Program-made: the position numbers and the translations under genes
Shown: positions 18,829 to 27,213 of the stretch, in pieces
How positions within the stretch are numbered: the first letter of the stretch is position 1
Layout of the letters: each line of letters begins with the position of its first letter
Notes under the pieces: generated by a model
Databases searched by the model: none
Told to the model about the DNA's origin: nothing
What the model saw: the letters and a program-made list of their open reading frames with translations, nothing else
Assembly: GCF_041228105.1 (NCBI RefSeq)
Contig: NZ_CP166097.1
Location: 310,001-374,000 of the forward strand
Length of the DNA stretch: 64,000 nt
Direction of reading: 5' to 3'
Origin: Pectobacterium aroidearum
GTDB lineage: Bacteria; Pseudomonadota; Gammaproteobacteria; Enterobacterales; Enterobacteriaceae

Positions 18829-18959
18829 GCGTTCCGGGGAACGGTGTCATGTGCCTGTGTTAATGGTGTTTATGACGAGCCGGTTTCTCTGTGAAGGCAC
18901 GACATTGCTCACATTGCTTCCAGTATTATTTAGCCAGCTCGGGTGCTGGCTTTTTTTTT
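18829..18959 (+). ncRNA. ryhB: RyhB iron-responsive small RNA
   Basis: The stretch 18897-18928 is identical, over 32 bases, to the conserved target-pairing core of E. coli RyhB as I recall it (it begins GCACGACATTGCTCACATTG). It is followed by a terminator hairpin AGCCAGC / GCTGGCT and nine T (18951-18959), again as in RyhB. RyhB is an Hfq-dependent RNA that silences mRNAs of iron-using proteins when iron is scarce. The 5' end is placed at about 18829 from the Fur-box promoter, giving about 130 nt compared with 90 nt in E. coli; the 5' part also holds a small hairpin (CGTTC 18830-18834 / GAACG 18839-18843). The exact start is inferred. Confidence 0.9.
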
Positions 18960-19248
18960 GCCTGTCGTCCGCTCCTGAGCAACCCTGTTTCCGATCTTCC
19001 GCGCGTTTTCTCCCTTATTCCATCGCCATTCTCTGGTGTTTAACCGATGCATCGCGCTGGTGATGTGCCTTTCTGTCAGTACGCTCTACCCAATTGCATT
19101 TAGGATGCGAAGACGATCACAACAAAGTAAAAACGATGTTTCATTTTCTCTTTATCGCGCAGATAGTTATTAGTGTTTAATGAATTCTTAGTGTCTAGTG
19201 TCTAAAAATGAATGGATGCTATGCTGCTCACTACGGTGGAATCCGCTT
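18960..19248. other. Intergenic region between ryhB and the LevR-type regulator gene
   Basis: No supported gene. The last 80 bases are AT-rich and contain three TTAGTGT / CTAGTGT direct copies between about 19170 and 19203, just upstream of the regulator. These might belong to its promoter region, but no clear -35/-10 pair was recognised. Confidence 0.4.
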
Positions 19249-21858
19249 ATGGCTTTGTCCGCGAAAGATAAACTGTTCCAAAACATCATCACGCACTATG
19301 CCAGTAATACCCATGGATTCACGGCGCTGGATTGTGCCGGTTTTATTCAGGTCAGCCGTAGCGTTATCAGCCATTACCTTAATCGCCTGTGCGATGAGGG
19401 CAAACTCCATAAGCAGAATACTCGCCCTGTCCGTTTTTATATTGATACTCGTCCACAAACTTCGCCAGATGCAGTGATACCGCTCAAGCATGATGATGTT
19501 TTTAGTGAACTGATTGGTGCTACAGGAAGTTTGCAGCAAGCCATCTCTTCTTGTCGTTCTGCGGTGAATTATCCTGGTCGGGGGCTACCGATATTGCTCT
19601 CTGGCGAGAGTGGCGTAGGGAAAAGCCACCTGGCAGCAATGATTCATCTTTATGCACAGGATCGCGGCATTGTTGCCTTGGACAAGCCATTGGTCGAGCT
19701 TAACTGTGCCGACTATGCCAACAATCCTGAACTGCTTTCCGCTACGCTGTTTGGCTATATAAAAGGGGCATTTACCGGAGCCGATCGGGATAAAAAAGGT
19801 GCCTTTGATGATGCCGATGGCAGTTTCCTGTTTCTTGATGAAGTGCATCGCTTATCTGCGGAAAATCAGGAAAAACTCTTTTTATTTATGGATAAAGGTT
19901 ACTTCTATCGTCTGGGAGATAACCGTACTCGCCACTCGGCCGCGATCCGCTTTATTTTTGCCACGACGGAAAATGTCGATACGGTGTTGTTGAATACTTT
20001 TCGTCGGCGTATTCCCATTCGTATTGCGCTACCAAACTTTATTTCCCGTCCGCTAACCGAGCGGGTTGCTCAGGTAGAGTATTTTTTACGCCGTGAAGCG
20101 AGCGATCTGAACTGCGATATTCATATGGATAGCCTGTTGATGCATCAACTGGTGGCGTCTCCCATTCGGGGAAATATTGGCGAATTGAAAAACCAAGTCA
20201 GAGTGATGTGTGCCAGTGCATGGAGTGAAAACCAGCATTCAGAATATATTGCATTACAGCCCCTCCAGCCCGGCCAAATGAATGGCGATACGCTGGTGTT
20301 CTCTGCGCGAAAACCTTCAGCTTCCCTCGATATTTCATCACTGTTGCCAAAAGCGATGCGGGATGACGTGATATTCAAAGAGTTTTGTCACAGCGGCAAT
20401 ACCCTACTGTTGAATCGAAAGCTCGAACAACTGCTCACCACGCTTAACTGCACCGTGCAGAAAGAGGAACTCTACAGCGGCTATATCTGGCAAAACACGA
20501 TGCGGGCCATTAATGAGTTGGAAAATCAAACGGGTATTGAATGTAACGCAGACTATCGAAAAACGGTTTGGCTTTGCCTGCATTACGCCATGAATAATGC
20601 CAGTGAAGCGCAATACATCAATGAACTGACGGCCATCACCGATTACGTTTCTGCAAAAGCCAGGCTGCTGGCGCTTGAATGCCTCTGTTTGTTGAAAAAA
20701 TATGTGACAAACACCGATTATCCTTTGCTGATGCCGCTGCTGAGCTGTGCCATGAACAAATTATCCGGCGATGATGATTTGATTCAGGGCGTGATTGTCT
20801 CCCACGGTCGTTCCACGGCTTCCAGTATTGCAGGGATTGCAAACCAACTAACGGGTGGATACTACTTTAAAGCGTTTGATATGCCCAACTCGACCTCGAC
20901 ACGCGAGATCATTGATCTGTTGATTGCCCATCTGGATAGCATCAAACAGCGTGCAGGGTTGATTATATTGGTCGATATGGGATCGCTGAAAGAAATCTAT
21001 GAGGAAATAAAACTGCACCTTCATGGTGAGTTGTTAGTCATTAATAATGTCAGTACGGCGATGGCGCTGGACATTGCATCTAAGATTCAGAGTCGATTGT
21101 CCATGGAAGAGATTATCGACGGCGTAAAAGGCGCCTATGAGGTCGAAACAAGGTATTACGCGGGTATGCTTCCCGGTAATAAAATTATCATTTCATGTAT
21201 ATCTGGTGAGGGGATTTCCAGAAAGCTGAGAGATATTGTATTACGCTATCTGGCCTCTGACACAATAGATATCGTCACAATGGAATATGATGATTTAAAA
21301 TACAAACTGTCACAGGCCGATCCGGCATTAAATGGCACACGGCTCGTCATTACCACGACTGCGCTTGATGCAGGTTATATCCCCATTATTAGTGTTGAGC
21401 AATTAATAAAAGAGAAGTTTGACATCCTGCACAGGGACTATTTTACCGACCTGCTTATCTCCGGTGGAATGGAACCTATGATTGATGAAGTGGTTAAGCT
21501 ATTTACGGTAGAAGGCGTTGCCGGACGTCTTAATTTCCTTAATCCGGTGATTATTATTGATGAAGTGGAAGCCGTGATTAAGCAGTATGAATTTTTCTAC
21601 AAAATTCATTTTGAGAGCTATTTACGTATTAATTTGTTTATGCACATTGCGCTGATGATTGAACGGGTCATGGTCAATACTGGCATGTGCCATCGTGATG
21701 ACTCCGCGCTAACGGCTGAACAGCAGGCGTTTGTCGATGTTCACGATACGTTTTTTCAGGTACTGAACCGTAAATACCATATTGTCGTTCCATTGACAGA
21801 AGTGCTGATGATTTATGAAATCATGGAGCCCTGGATTTCTTCAGACCCTACGCCGTAA
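19249..21858 (+). CDS. LevR-type sigma54 activator with AAA+, PRD and EIIA domains
   Basis: An 869-residue regulator. Domains seen in order: an N-terminal winged-helix DNA-binding region (about 5-65, FIQVSRSVISHYLNRL); a sigma54-interacting AAA+ domain (about 85-330) with Walker A GESGVGKS at residues 119-126, the sigma54-contact loop GAFTGA at 173-178 and Walker B FLFLDE; a first PRD (about 375-490, with LCLHYAM); an EIIA-Man-like domain with the phosphorylatable His in VIVSHGRSTASS (about residue 520); and a degenerate C-terminal PRD. In Bacillus LevR, phosphorylation by HPr and EIIB sets activity by PTS sugar use. ATG 19249 is chosen (GGTGGA 8 nt upstream). It lies just before a mannose-type PTS operon with a sigma54 promoter, its probable target. 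Confidence 0.9.
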   Translation: MALSAKDKLFQNIITHYASNTHGFTALDCAGFIQVSRSVISHYLNRLCDEGKLHKQNTRPVRFYIDTRPQTSPDAVIPLKHDDVFSELIGATGSLQQAISSCRSAVNYPGRGLPILLSGESGVGKSHLAAMIHLYAQDRGIVALDKPLVELNCADYANNPELLSATLFGYIKGAFTGADRDKKGAFDDADGSFLFLDEVHRLSAENQEKLFLFMDKGYFYRLGDNRTRHSAAIRFIFATTENVDTVLLNTFRRRIPIRIALPNFISRPLTERVAQVEYFLRREASDLNCDIHMDSLLMHQLVASPIRGNIGELKNQVRVMCASAWSENQHSEYIALQPLQPGQMNGDTLVFSARKPSASLDISSLLPKAMRDDVIFKEFCHSGNTLLLNRKLEQLLTTLNCTVQKEELYSGYIWQNTMRAINELENQTGIECNADYRKTVWLCLHYAMNNASEAQYINELTAITDYVSAKARLLALECLCLLKKYVTNTDYPLLMPLLSCAMNKLSGDDDLIQGVIVSHGRSTASSIAGIANQLTGGYYFKAFDMPNSTSTREIIDLLIAHLDSIKQRAGLIILVDMGSLKEIYEEIKLHLHGELLVINNVSTAMALDIASKIQSRLSMEEIIDGVKGAYEVETRYYAGMLPGNKIIISCISGEGISRKLRDIVLRYLASDTIDIVTMEYDDLKYKLSQADPALNGTRLVITTTALDAGYIPIISVEQLIKEKFDILHRDYFTDLLISGGMEPMIDEVVKLFTVEGVAGRLNFLNPVIIIDEVEAVIKQYEFFYKIHFESYLRINLFMHIALMIERVMVNTGMCHRDDSALTAEQQAFVDVHDTFFQVLNRKYHIVVPLTEVLMIYEIMEPWISSDPTP

Positions 21859-21949
21859 TAATGCGACGCTGACCAATGAGTCAGTGTCGCCTTTCGCCAC
21901 TTCGCTCTCTGCCACGCCGAACCATACTGACACCTTGCCGCATAAAAAT

Positions 21950-21984
21950 GGATAGCCGGATGGCGTGGCTATCCTCTCTTTTTT
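21950..21984 (+). terminator. Intrinsic terminator of the regulator gene
   Basis: GGATAGCC (21950-21957) and GGCTATCC (21967-21974), perfect 8-bp stem with a 9-nt loop, followed by TCTC and six T (21979-21984). Separates the regulator from the PTS operon. Confidence 0.8.
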
Positions 21985-21998
21985 ATTGACATAAATAG

Positions 21999-22009
21999 GC
22001 GGTCACCGC
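21999..22009. promoter_or_regulatory. Possible activator-binding palindrome
   Basis: GCGGTCACCGC is a perfect 11-bp palindrome about 95 bp upstream of the -24 element at 22101, a usual distance for an enhancer of a sigma54 activator. No copy was seen before the second sigma54 promoter at 27214, which weakens the idea. Confidence 0.25.
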
Positions 22010-22100
22010 GTTTCGACACATCGTTGTATGCCGATCTGGACAGTATTTTTAGCGTCTAATAACTGAAATAAAACCCAATAAAAACAATTAAATAATAATC

Positions 22101-22116
22101 TGGCATGGTAAGTGCA
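22101..22116 (+). promoter_or_regulatory. Sigma54 promoter of the PTS-GH88 operon
   Basis: TGGCATGGTAAGTGCA matches the -24/-12 pattern TGGCAC-N5-TTGCW with GG and GC separated by exactly 10 bases. It is 42 bp before the IIA start codon, fitting transcription from about 22127. The upstream gene encodes a sigma54 activator. Confidence 0.8.
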
Positions 22117-22157
22117 TTAATGCTGCCAGTTGCTGTAAATAAATTAAGGAACGCGTT

Positions 22158-22640
22158 ATGCGAGAAGTTTATATCGCCAGCCATGGCCGATACGCTGAAG
22201 GGACGGTATCCGCCCTGAATTTACTGATTGGCGAAGATCATGCGATTCAACCTATTTGCGCTTATTGCGGCGATATTGGTTCTACAGCTGAATTGGCTGA
22301 GCGTTTTATTGAGATTGCGCAGGAATCGGCGCGGCGTGGAAATGAGTTAGTTATTTTCACCGATATGCAGGGAGGCAGCGTTAATAATACCGCGGTGCAA
22401 CTGATGGTGAAATACCCACATATGCACGTGATTAGCGGCGCTAATTTGATCATGCTGATGGCATTTTGCATGTCTGAAAACAGCGATACCGCCGCTCGGG
22501 TGCGTGAAGCGATCACGATGGCTACAGAAGGTATGCAGTACATGAATGCCGTTCCTGAGCTTCAGGCGGCGCGTGAAGCGAACTTTAGCGCTGAACAGGA
22601 TGGCTCCGACGATTTCTTTACTACGGAGCTATCGCAATGA
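22158..22640 (+). CDS. PTS mannose-family EIIA component
   Basis: A 160-residue cytoplasmic phosphocarrier of the mannose-family PTS. Seen: a beta-strand start MREVYIASHGRYAEGT with the HPr-phosphorylated His9, DMQGGSVNNTAVQLM and SGANLIMLMAF, all usual for EIIA-Man/Aga proteins. It passes phosphate from HPr to EIIB. First gene after the sigma54 promoter. The stop overlaps the GH88 start by four bases, so the two are translationally coupled. Its clustering with an uronyl hydrolase points to uronic-acid disaccharides, not hexoses or plain hexosamines. Confidence 0.9.
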   Translation: MREVYIASHGRYAEGTVSALNLLIGEDHAIQPICAYCGDIGSTAELAERFIEIAQESARRGNELVIFTDMQGGSVNNTAVQLMVKYPHMHVISGANLIMLMAFCMSENSDTAARVREAITMATEGMQYMNAVPELQAAREANFSAEQDGSDDFFTTELSQ

Positions 22641-23812
22641 CGATCATTCTTGAGCCATTAGATGCGCGCTACGAGGCATCTCACCCTCCACTTTCTCCGG
22701 TATGGCTCAATGATGCCATTCAGGATGTTTTAAAAAAGCTGGACGAGATGTTGCCGCGCTTTAGCCACACATTTCCTGCCGCCAGCGCCAGCAGTGGGCA
22801 CTATCCGACGGTTGAAAAGGTCGATTGGACGGAAGGGTTCTGGACTGGCATGTTGTGGCTGGCCTGGGAGGTTACCGGGGATGATAAATATCGTCAGGTG
22901 GCGGAAGGGCTGCTGGACAGCTTTGAAACGCGTCTGGATAACCACATCAAAGTCGATACCCACGACTTAGGGTTCCTTTACCTGCTGTCCTGTGTCAATG
23001 CCTGGCGCCTAACCGGCAACGAACGCGCCCGTTCACTCGCGCTACGTGCTGCGGAACTGCTGTATCAGCGTTATAACGAAACCGCAGGGGTGATACAGGC
23101 ATGGGGCGATCTCAGCGATCCTGCGCGGCAAGGACGCATGATTATTGATTGTAACCTGAACGTCCCGCTTTTGTTCTGGGCTGCGAATGAGACGGGAAAT
23201 ACCCGCTATCGGCAAGCCGCACAGCGCCATCTTGCTTTAGCCGCGCGCCATCTGGTCAGAGATGACGCCTCAACGTTTCATACGTTTTATATGGATATCC
23301 GCACCGGACGCCCGCTACATGGCGATACCCATCAGGGATTCAGCGATGATTCCTGCTGGTCTCGTGGGCAGGCCTGGGGCATTTATGGCTTTGCGCTGGG
23401 CTTTAATTATACCGGCGATGGCGAGCTTCCGGAGTTGTCCCGCAAGCTGGCTCACTATTTTCTCAACCGGCTGCCGGAAGATTATGTCTGTTACTGGGAT
23501 TTGATCTTTACGCCGCAGGATAACGCGTTTCGAGATACCTCTGCGGCAGCGATTGCCGTATGCGGGCTGGCGGAACTGCTAAAGCAGTTGCCCATTACCG
23601 ATCCGCTGCGTCCCGCCTATCACCATGCCATCACGCAGATCGCGCAGAATTTGCGCCAGCACTATTTCGCTCATCACACCGATGGGCTGCTGCGCGAAGG
23701 TGTTTATAACTTCGGCCGCAATATGGGAATTAACGAGCCCAATCTCTGGGGTGATTACTTTTGGTTTGAAGCCCTGGTACGCCTTACCCGAATCTGGACC
23801 CCCTACTGGTAA
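22637..23812 (+). CDS. GH88 unsaturated glucuronyl hydrolase
   Basis: A 391-residue glycoside hydrolase of family 88, an (alpha/alpha)6-barrel enzyme that hydrates the 4,5-double bond of unsaturated uronyl residues made by polysaccharide lyases and so releases the uronate. Seen: the two catalytic-aspartate segments, DTHDLGFLYLLSC (about residue 112) and MIIDCNLNVPLLFW (about 173); FSDDSCWSRGQAWGIYGF; and the terminal NLWGDYFWFEALVRL. There is no signal peptide, so it acts in the cytoplasm after import. The gene sits between EIIA and EIIB, the same arrangement as in streptococcal glycosaminoglycan operons. Substrate (chondroitin, hyaluronan or other uronan disaccharides) cannot be told from sequence. 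Confidence 0.92.
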   Translation: MTIILEPLDARYEASHPPLSPVWLNDAIQDVLKKLDEMLPRFSHTFPAASASSGHYPTVEKVDWTEGFWTGMLWLAWEVTGDDKYRQVAEGLLDSFETRLDNHIKVDTHDLGFLYLLSCVNAWRLTGNERARSLALRAAELLYQRYNETAGVIQAWGDLSDPARQGRMIIDCNLNVPLLFWAANETGNTRYRQAAQRHLALAARHLVRDDASTFHTFYMDIRTGRPLHGDTHQGFSDDSCWSRGQAWGIYGFALGFNYTGDGELPELSRKLAHYFLNRLPEDYVCYWDLIFTPQDNAFRDTSAAAIAVCGLAELLKQLPITDPLRPAYHHAITQIAQNLRQHYFAHHTDGLLREGVYNFGRNMGINEPNLWGDYFWFEALVRLTRIWTPYW

Positions 23813-23836
23813 ATTCTAATAACAGGAGTAAATACC

Positions 23837-24331
23837 ATGATTTCACTTATTCGTATTGACGACCGTCTGATTCATGGACAGGTCGCCGTTGTCTGGACAA
23901 AACACCTTGGAGTTAACCGCATTCTGGTTGCGAACGATCAGATTGTGAATAACGACGTACAAAAGATGTCGTTACGCATGGCCGCCCCGGATACGGCTAA
24001 ATGCGCCATTATGACGGTTGCGGATGCGGTTGATGTACTGAATGATGCCCGCTCCGACAGCATGAAAATTCTGCTCATTATCAATAACGCAGCCGATGCG
24101 CGGCGCTTGATTGAACAAGTCCCTGCGATAAAAACGTTAAACGTCGCGAACTACGGCCGTATTACCGACAACCTGGCGGCAAAAACGAGAATCAGCGACA
24201 CCGTGTATGTGACGCCGGAAGATGTGGCTGATTTTCATGCGATTGCTGAACGTGGCGTGGCGGTTGAGTACCAGGTCTTACCTTCACACCCGATAAAAAA
24301 CCTGATTGAGATGCTGGATAGCGCTCATTAA
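23837..24331 (+). CDS. PTS mannose-family EIIB component
   Basis: A 164-residue EIIB of the mannose-family PTS. Seen: MISLIRIDDRLIHGQVAVVWTK with the phosphoacceptor His13, VANDQIVNNDVQKMSLRMAAP, and VNVANYGRI-like strands that form the domain core. It takes phosphate from EIIA and gives it to the sugar while EIIC/EIID move it inward. A ribosome site (ACAGGAG) precedes ATG 23837. Closest by pattern to AgaV-type EIIB proteins. It may also phosphorylate the LevR-type regulator, as LevE does in Bacillus; that is inference. Confidence 0.92.
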   Translation: MISLIRIDDRLIHGQVAVVWTKHLGVNRILVANDQIVNNDVQKMSLRMAAPDTAKCAIMTVADAVDVLNDARSDSMKILLIINNAADARRLIEQVPAIKTLNVANYGRITDNLAAKTRISDTVYVTPEDVADFHAIAERGVAVEYQVLPSHPIKNLIEMLDSAH

Positions 24332-24342
24332 GCGAGGTCACC

Positions 24343-25146
24343 ATGTTAACAACAGCACTTCTTATTGCATTGGTGATGTATATCGCCAAGTTTGCCGACC
24401 ACACGCTAGGGCAGCCACTGATTGAACGCCCGCTGATTTGTGGCGCGATGGTTGGGTTTGTTCTGGGGGATTTCCAGCAGGGCATCATCATTGGTGCGAC
24501 GCTGGAACTCATTTTCCTCGGCACTATCACTATCGGCGGCTCTGTGCCCGCTGACCTTGCGGTCGGCTCGGTACTGGCTACGGCTTTTACTATTTTAACG
24601 AAAGCCGAACCCGCCGTTGCCGTCGCGCTGGCATTGCCGATTAGTTTATTGGCGGTCTTTGTCTATCAGGTCGAGAAGCTGGTTTATACCGGTCTGGTCG
24701 AGAAATACGATGCGCTGCTTGAAGAGGGCAAAGATCGCGCTGCACTTGGGATGACGCTAGGGATGACGCTGTTCTACGGCGTACCGTTTGCGGTGATCGC
24801 ATTCTTTGGGGTGCTGTATGGGACGGACGTCATTCGCAGCCTGGTAGAAAGCATTCCTGGCACGGTGATGCGTGGCATGACCGCCGTCGGAGGGATTTTA
24901 CCCGCTTTAGGTTTTGCCATTCTTCTTCAGGCGTTGTGGAACCGTAATATCGCGGCTTTCTTCTTTATCGGTTTTGCGATGGCCGCTTACTTAAAACTGC
25001 CCATCATGGGGATCGCGATTATTGCTGCCTCTGTCGCCGTTTACCTGTGTTTTAACGAGTTCAACCAGCTCAAAGCCAACAAACAGAATGCTGCCACTGC
25101 TCCGACGGCTTCTGTAGACGATAAGGATGGGTTCTTCAATGACTGA
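24343..25146 (+). CDS. PTS mannose-family EIIC component
   Basis: A 267-residue integral-membrane permease component with about seven hydrophobic segments. Seen: DHTLGQPLIERPLICGAMVGFVLGD near the N-terminus and LELIFLGTITIGGSVPADLAVGS, the conserved core of AgaW/ManY-type EIIC. Together with EIID it forms the sugar channel in the inner membrane. It starts 11 bp after EIIB and overlaps EIID by eight bases. The C-terminal tail is polar and alanine/threonine-rich. Confidence 0.92.
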   Translation: MLTTALLIALVMYIAKFADHTLGQPLIERPLICGAMVGFVLGDFQQGIIIGATLELIFLGTITIGGSVPADLAVGSVLATAFTILTKAEPAVAVALALPISLLAVFVYQVEKLVYTGLVEKYDALLEEGKDRAALGMTLGMTLFYGVPFAVIAFFGVLYGTDVIRSLVESIPGTVMRGMTAVGGILPALGFAILLQALWNRNIAAFFFIGFAMAAYLKLPIMGIAIIAASVAVYLCFNEFNQLKANKQNAATAPTASVDDKDGFFND

Positions 25147-25996
25147 TATCCAAACCAGGCACGTCAGCGAAACAAACAATGCCAGTGCATACAGTGATAA
25201 CAAGAGTGAGAAAAAGCTGTTTCGCCAGCTGTTCTTCCGCCAGTTCCAACTGCTGGGATCGATGAATTTTACGCGTATGCAAGGGCTGAGTTATGGCTGG
25301 GCGCTGGCGCCGATGCTGAAAAAGATCTACCCAGACCCGCACCGTTATCTGGACGCGCTAAAGCGTAACAGCCAGTTTTTTAACTCCAATCAGCATTTAT
25401 CTCCTTTCATTATGGGGCTAACGCTGTCGATGGAAAAAGAAAACGCCAACAATCCCGACTTTGATCAATCCAGTATTAACGGCATCAAAGTTGCCCTGAT
25501 GGGGCCGTTTGCGGGGGTGGGTGACTCTTTCTTCTACGGTGTGTTACGTATCATCGCGACGGGGATTGCTATCGGGTTAGCCTCTCAGGGAAACCCGCTG
25601 GGTCCTTTGCTTTTCCTGCTGATCTATAACATTCCAAGTTATCTGGTTCGTTACTATGGTGGGGTGATGGGGTATCGGCTAGGGTCGAAATACATTGCGG
25701 AAGCGACCCAGTCGGGCCTGTTGGGCTGTATTACCAAAGCCTCGTCGATTATGGGCTTGATGATGGTCGGTGCGATGAGTGCCAGTATGGTGAAATTTAC
25801 CACGACCTATAACACCACCATCGCCGGACAGCCCTTCGTGTTGCAGGACATTCTCGACAAGATATGCGTTGGCCTCATTCCACTGCTGCTGGTATTAGGG
25901 TGTTTCAAGCTTCTCAAGAAGAAGGTCAGCCCTAATCGGGTGCTTATCCTGTTAATTGTATTAGGCTTTGCCGCAGCAGGTATTGGCATCATCTAA
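25139..25996 (+). CDS. PTS mannose-family EIID component
   Basis: A 285-residue membrane component of the mannose-family PTS. Seen: a polar N-terminus; RQLFFRQFQLLGSMNFTRMQGLSYGWALAPML, the EIID start signature; GVGDSFFYGVLRII with the conserved acidic region; and C-terminal membrane helices. ATG 25139 overlaps the EIIC stop; an ATG at 25127 is also in frame, but AAGGATGG (25123-25130) is correctly spaced only for 25139. Last gene of the sigma54-driven unit before a GC-rich hairpin. Confidence 0.92.
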   Translation: MTDIQTRHVSETNNASAYSDNKSEKKLFRQLFFRQFQLLGSMNFTRMQGLSYGWALAPMLKKIYPDPHRYLDALKRNSQFFNSNQHLSPFIMGLTLSMEKENANNPDFDQSSINGIKVALMGPFAGVGDSFFYGVLRIIATGIAIGLASQGNPLGPLLFLLIYNIPSYLVRYYGGVMGYRLGSKYIAEATQSGLLGCITKASSIMGLMMVGAMSASMVKFTTTYNTTIAGQPFVLQDILDKICVGLIPLLLVLGCFKLLKKKVSPNRVLILLIVLGFAAAGIGII

Positions 25997-26002
25997 ATGC
26001 AT

Positions 26003-26022
26003 CCTCCCTCATGTGAGGGAGG
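26003..26022 (+). terminator. Hairpin after the PTS operon
   Basis: CCTCCCTC (26003-26010) and GAGGGAGG (26015-26022) form a perfect 8-bp stem with a 4-nt loop, 7 bp after the EIID stop; a T-containing stretch follows some bases later. Partial terminator or 3'-end stabiliser. Confidence 0.55.
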
Positions 26023-26105
26023 GGAGCCTTATTCTTTGGTGGAGCGTTAGCGTTGATGTCTGACGCTTTCGCTCGCTTCAGAAACGATAATGAGCAGGAA
26101 GGGCA

Positions 26106-26930
26106 ATGGAATTTAAATTGCTGGCTATCGATCTGGATGGCACGTTGCTGACGTCACAAAAAGCAGTGACGCCAGCGACATGCAGAATATTACAAGAGGC
26201 TCTGGAAAAGGGCATCCATGTGGCGCTGGTTTCTGGCCGGACGCTGCCCAGCGTATTGCAAATCATGGATCAGCTAGGGCTAGTCGGTTCTCGCTGCTGG
26301 GCTATCGCCTGCAACGGTGCGCTGATCTGGAGTCAGGAAAAATCTGCCATGATTAGCGTCCGCGTTCTGGATCATGACGATATTCTGACGTTGACGCATT
26401 TTGGCCGCAGTCTGAATCTGGAATGCTACCAAATCGATGGGCAGCAGTTGGTTGCCAGCAGGCCTGTTCTCTCTGATGCGGGTGCCTTGCGGTATTGCCG
26501 TATGCCGGTGGTTATCCTTCCGCCAGATTGGGAAACCCATTCCCGACGACAGACGCCAAAAATGATGTTTGTTGAGGGACGAACCACGATAGATTCACTG
26601 GCTGGGCGTATCCCTCCGTCGCTTTCTCGTCGTTATTATTTTGTGCGCAGCGAACCTAACTATTTTGAAGTCATGCAGCGGGGCGTTAACAAAGGCACTG
26701 CCTGCCAGACGCTGGCCCACTATCTCGCGATTCCCCCCGCGGCTATTCTGGCAATCGGCGATGAGGAGAATGATAGAGAAATGTTAGCGTTCGCCGGTAC
26801 AGGGATCGCGATGGGGAATGCAGTGCCAAAGATTAAAGCCATGGCAGACTGGGTAACGACAAATAATGACAAAGAAGGCGTAGCCGTTGCGCTTCAACGC
26901 TACCTTACCCTGACCGGGGACTCGTGTTGA
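26106..26930 (+). CDS. Cof-type HAD phosphatase of the PTS cluster
   Basis: A 274-residue class-IIB HAD hydrolase, paralogous to YigL in this window. Seen: motif I AIDLDGTLLT with nucleophile Asp9, VSGRTLPSV, ACNGALIW, the lysine in RGVNKGTACQ, and motif IV IGDEENDREMLAFAG. Such enzymes dephosphorylate sugar phosphates or nucleotides. It follows the PTS operon by 109 bp on the same strand, beyond a hairpin, so read-through is possible. A fitting role would be to remove the phosphate put on the aglycone sugar by the PTS, but that is inference; substrate specificity is not visible. Confidence 0.88.
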   Translation: MEFKLLAIDLDGTLLTSQKAVTPATCRILQEALEKGIHVALVSGRTLPSVLQIMDQLGLVGSRCWAIACNGALIWSQEKSAMISVRVLDHDDILTLTHFGRSLNLECYQIDGQQLVASRPVLSDAGALRYCRMPVVILPPDWETHSRRQTPKMMFVEGRTTIDSLAGRIPPSLSRRYYFVRSEPNYFEVMQRGVNKGTACQTLAHYLAIPPAAILAIGDEENDREMLAFAGTGIAMGNAVPKIKAMADWVTTNNDKEGVAVALQRYLTLTGDSC

Positions 26931-26954
26931 TCGCGAGCCTGCGCTCACCACGTT

Positions 26955-27026
26955 GTACCTTATAGATAATTAGTACGTTATCGATAAGTAGTACCTTATC
27001 GATAAGTAGTACCGTATCGACAATAA
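26955..27026. repeat. Four 18-bp tandem repeats with a palindromic core
   Basis: Units: GTACCTTATAGATAATTA (26955-26972), GTACGTTATCGATAAGTA (26973-26990), GTACCTTATCGATAAGTA (26991-27008), GTACCGTATCGACAATAA (27009-27026). The inner units contain the palindrome TTATCGATAA; the third has a 12-bp palindrome CTTATCGATAAG. The outer units are more diverged. It lies 25 bp after the Cof phosphatase gene and about 190 bp upstream of the second sigma54 promoter. Confidence 0.85.
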
Positions 27027-27153
27027 AGAGGTGCTTTAAATGTGGGGAAAAAAGTATGTGAAAGGAGTTAATTGATACACATACCTCTATTTTCTACATG
27101 TTGTGTGATCCGAGTCTCGCCTAGCGTCTGGGTTGCCGTAGACACTAATAATG

Positions 27154-27177
27154 AATGTGTTTCTTCTTGAACACATT
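27154..27177. promoter_or_regulatory. Inverted repeat upstream of the lyase promoter
   Basis: AATGTGTT (27154-27161), 8-bp spacer, AACACATT (27170-27177). A perfect 8-bp inverted repeat ending 37 bp before the -24 element at 27214. It could be an operator or the end structure of an upstream transcript. Confidence 0.4.
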
Positions 27178-27213
27178 ATTTTAATCTTTTGAAAATAAAA
27201 GTTATTTACCTCT

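Noticed and set aside
18806..19063. An 85-codon ORF downstream of glpC
   Set aside because: It runs through the ryhB promoter, RNA and terminator; the T-rich terminator encodes most of its hydrophobic run. The RyhB match explains the region.
26955..27026. CRISPR array
   Set aside because: The 18-bp units are in direct contact without spacers, and no cas genes are present.
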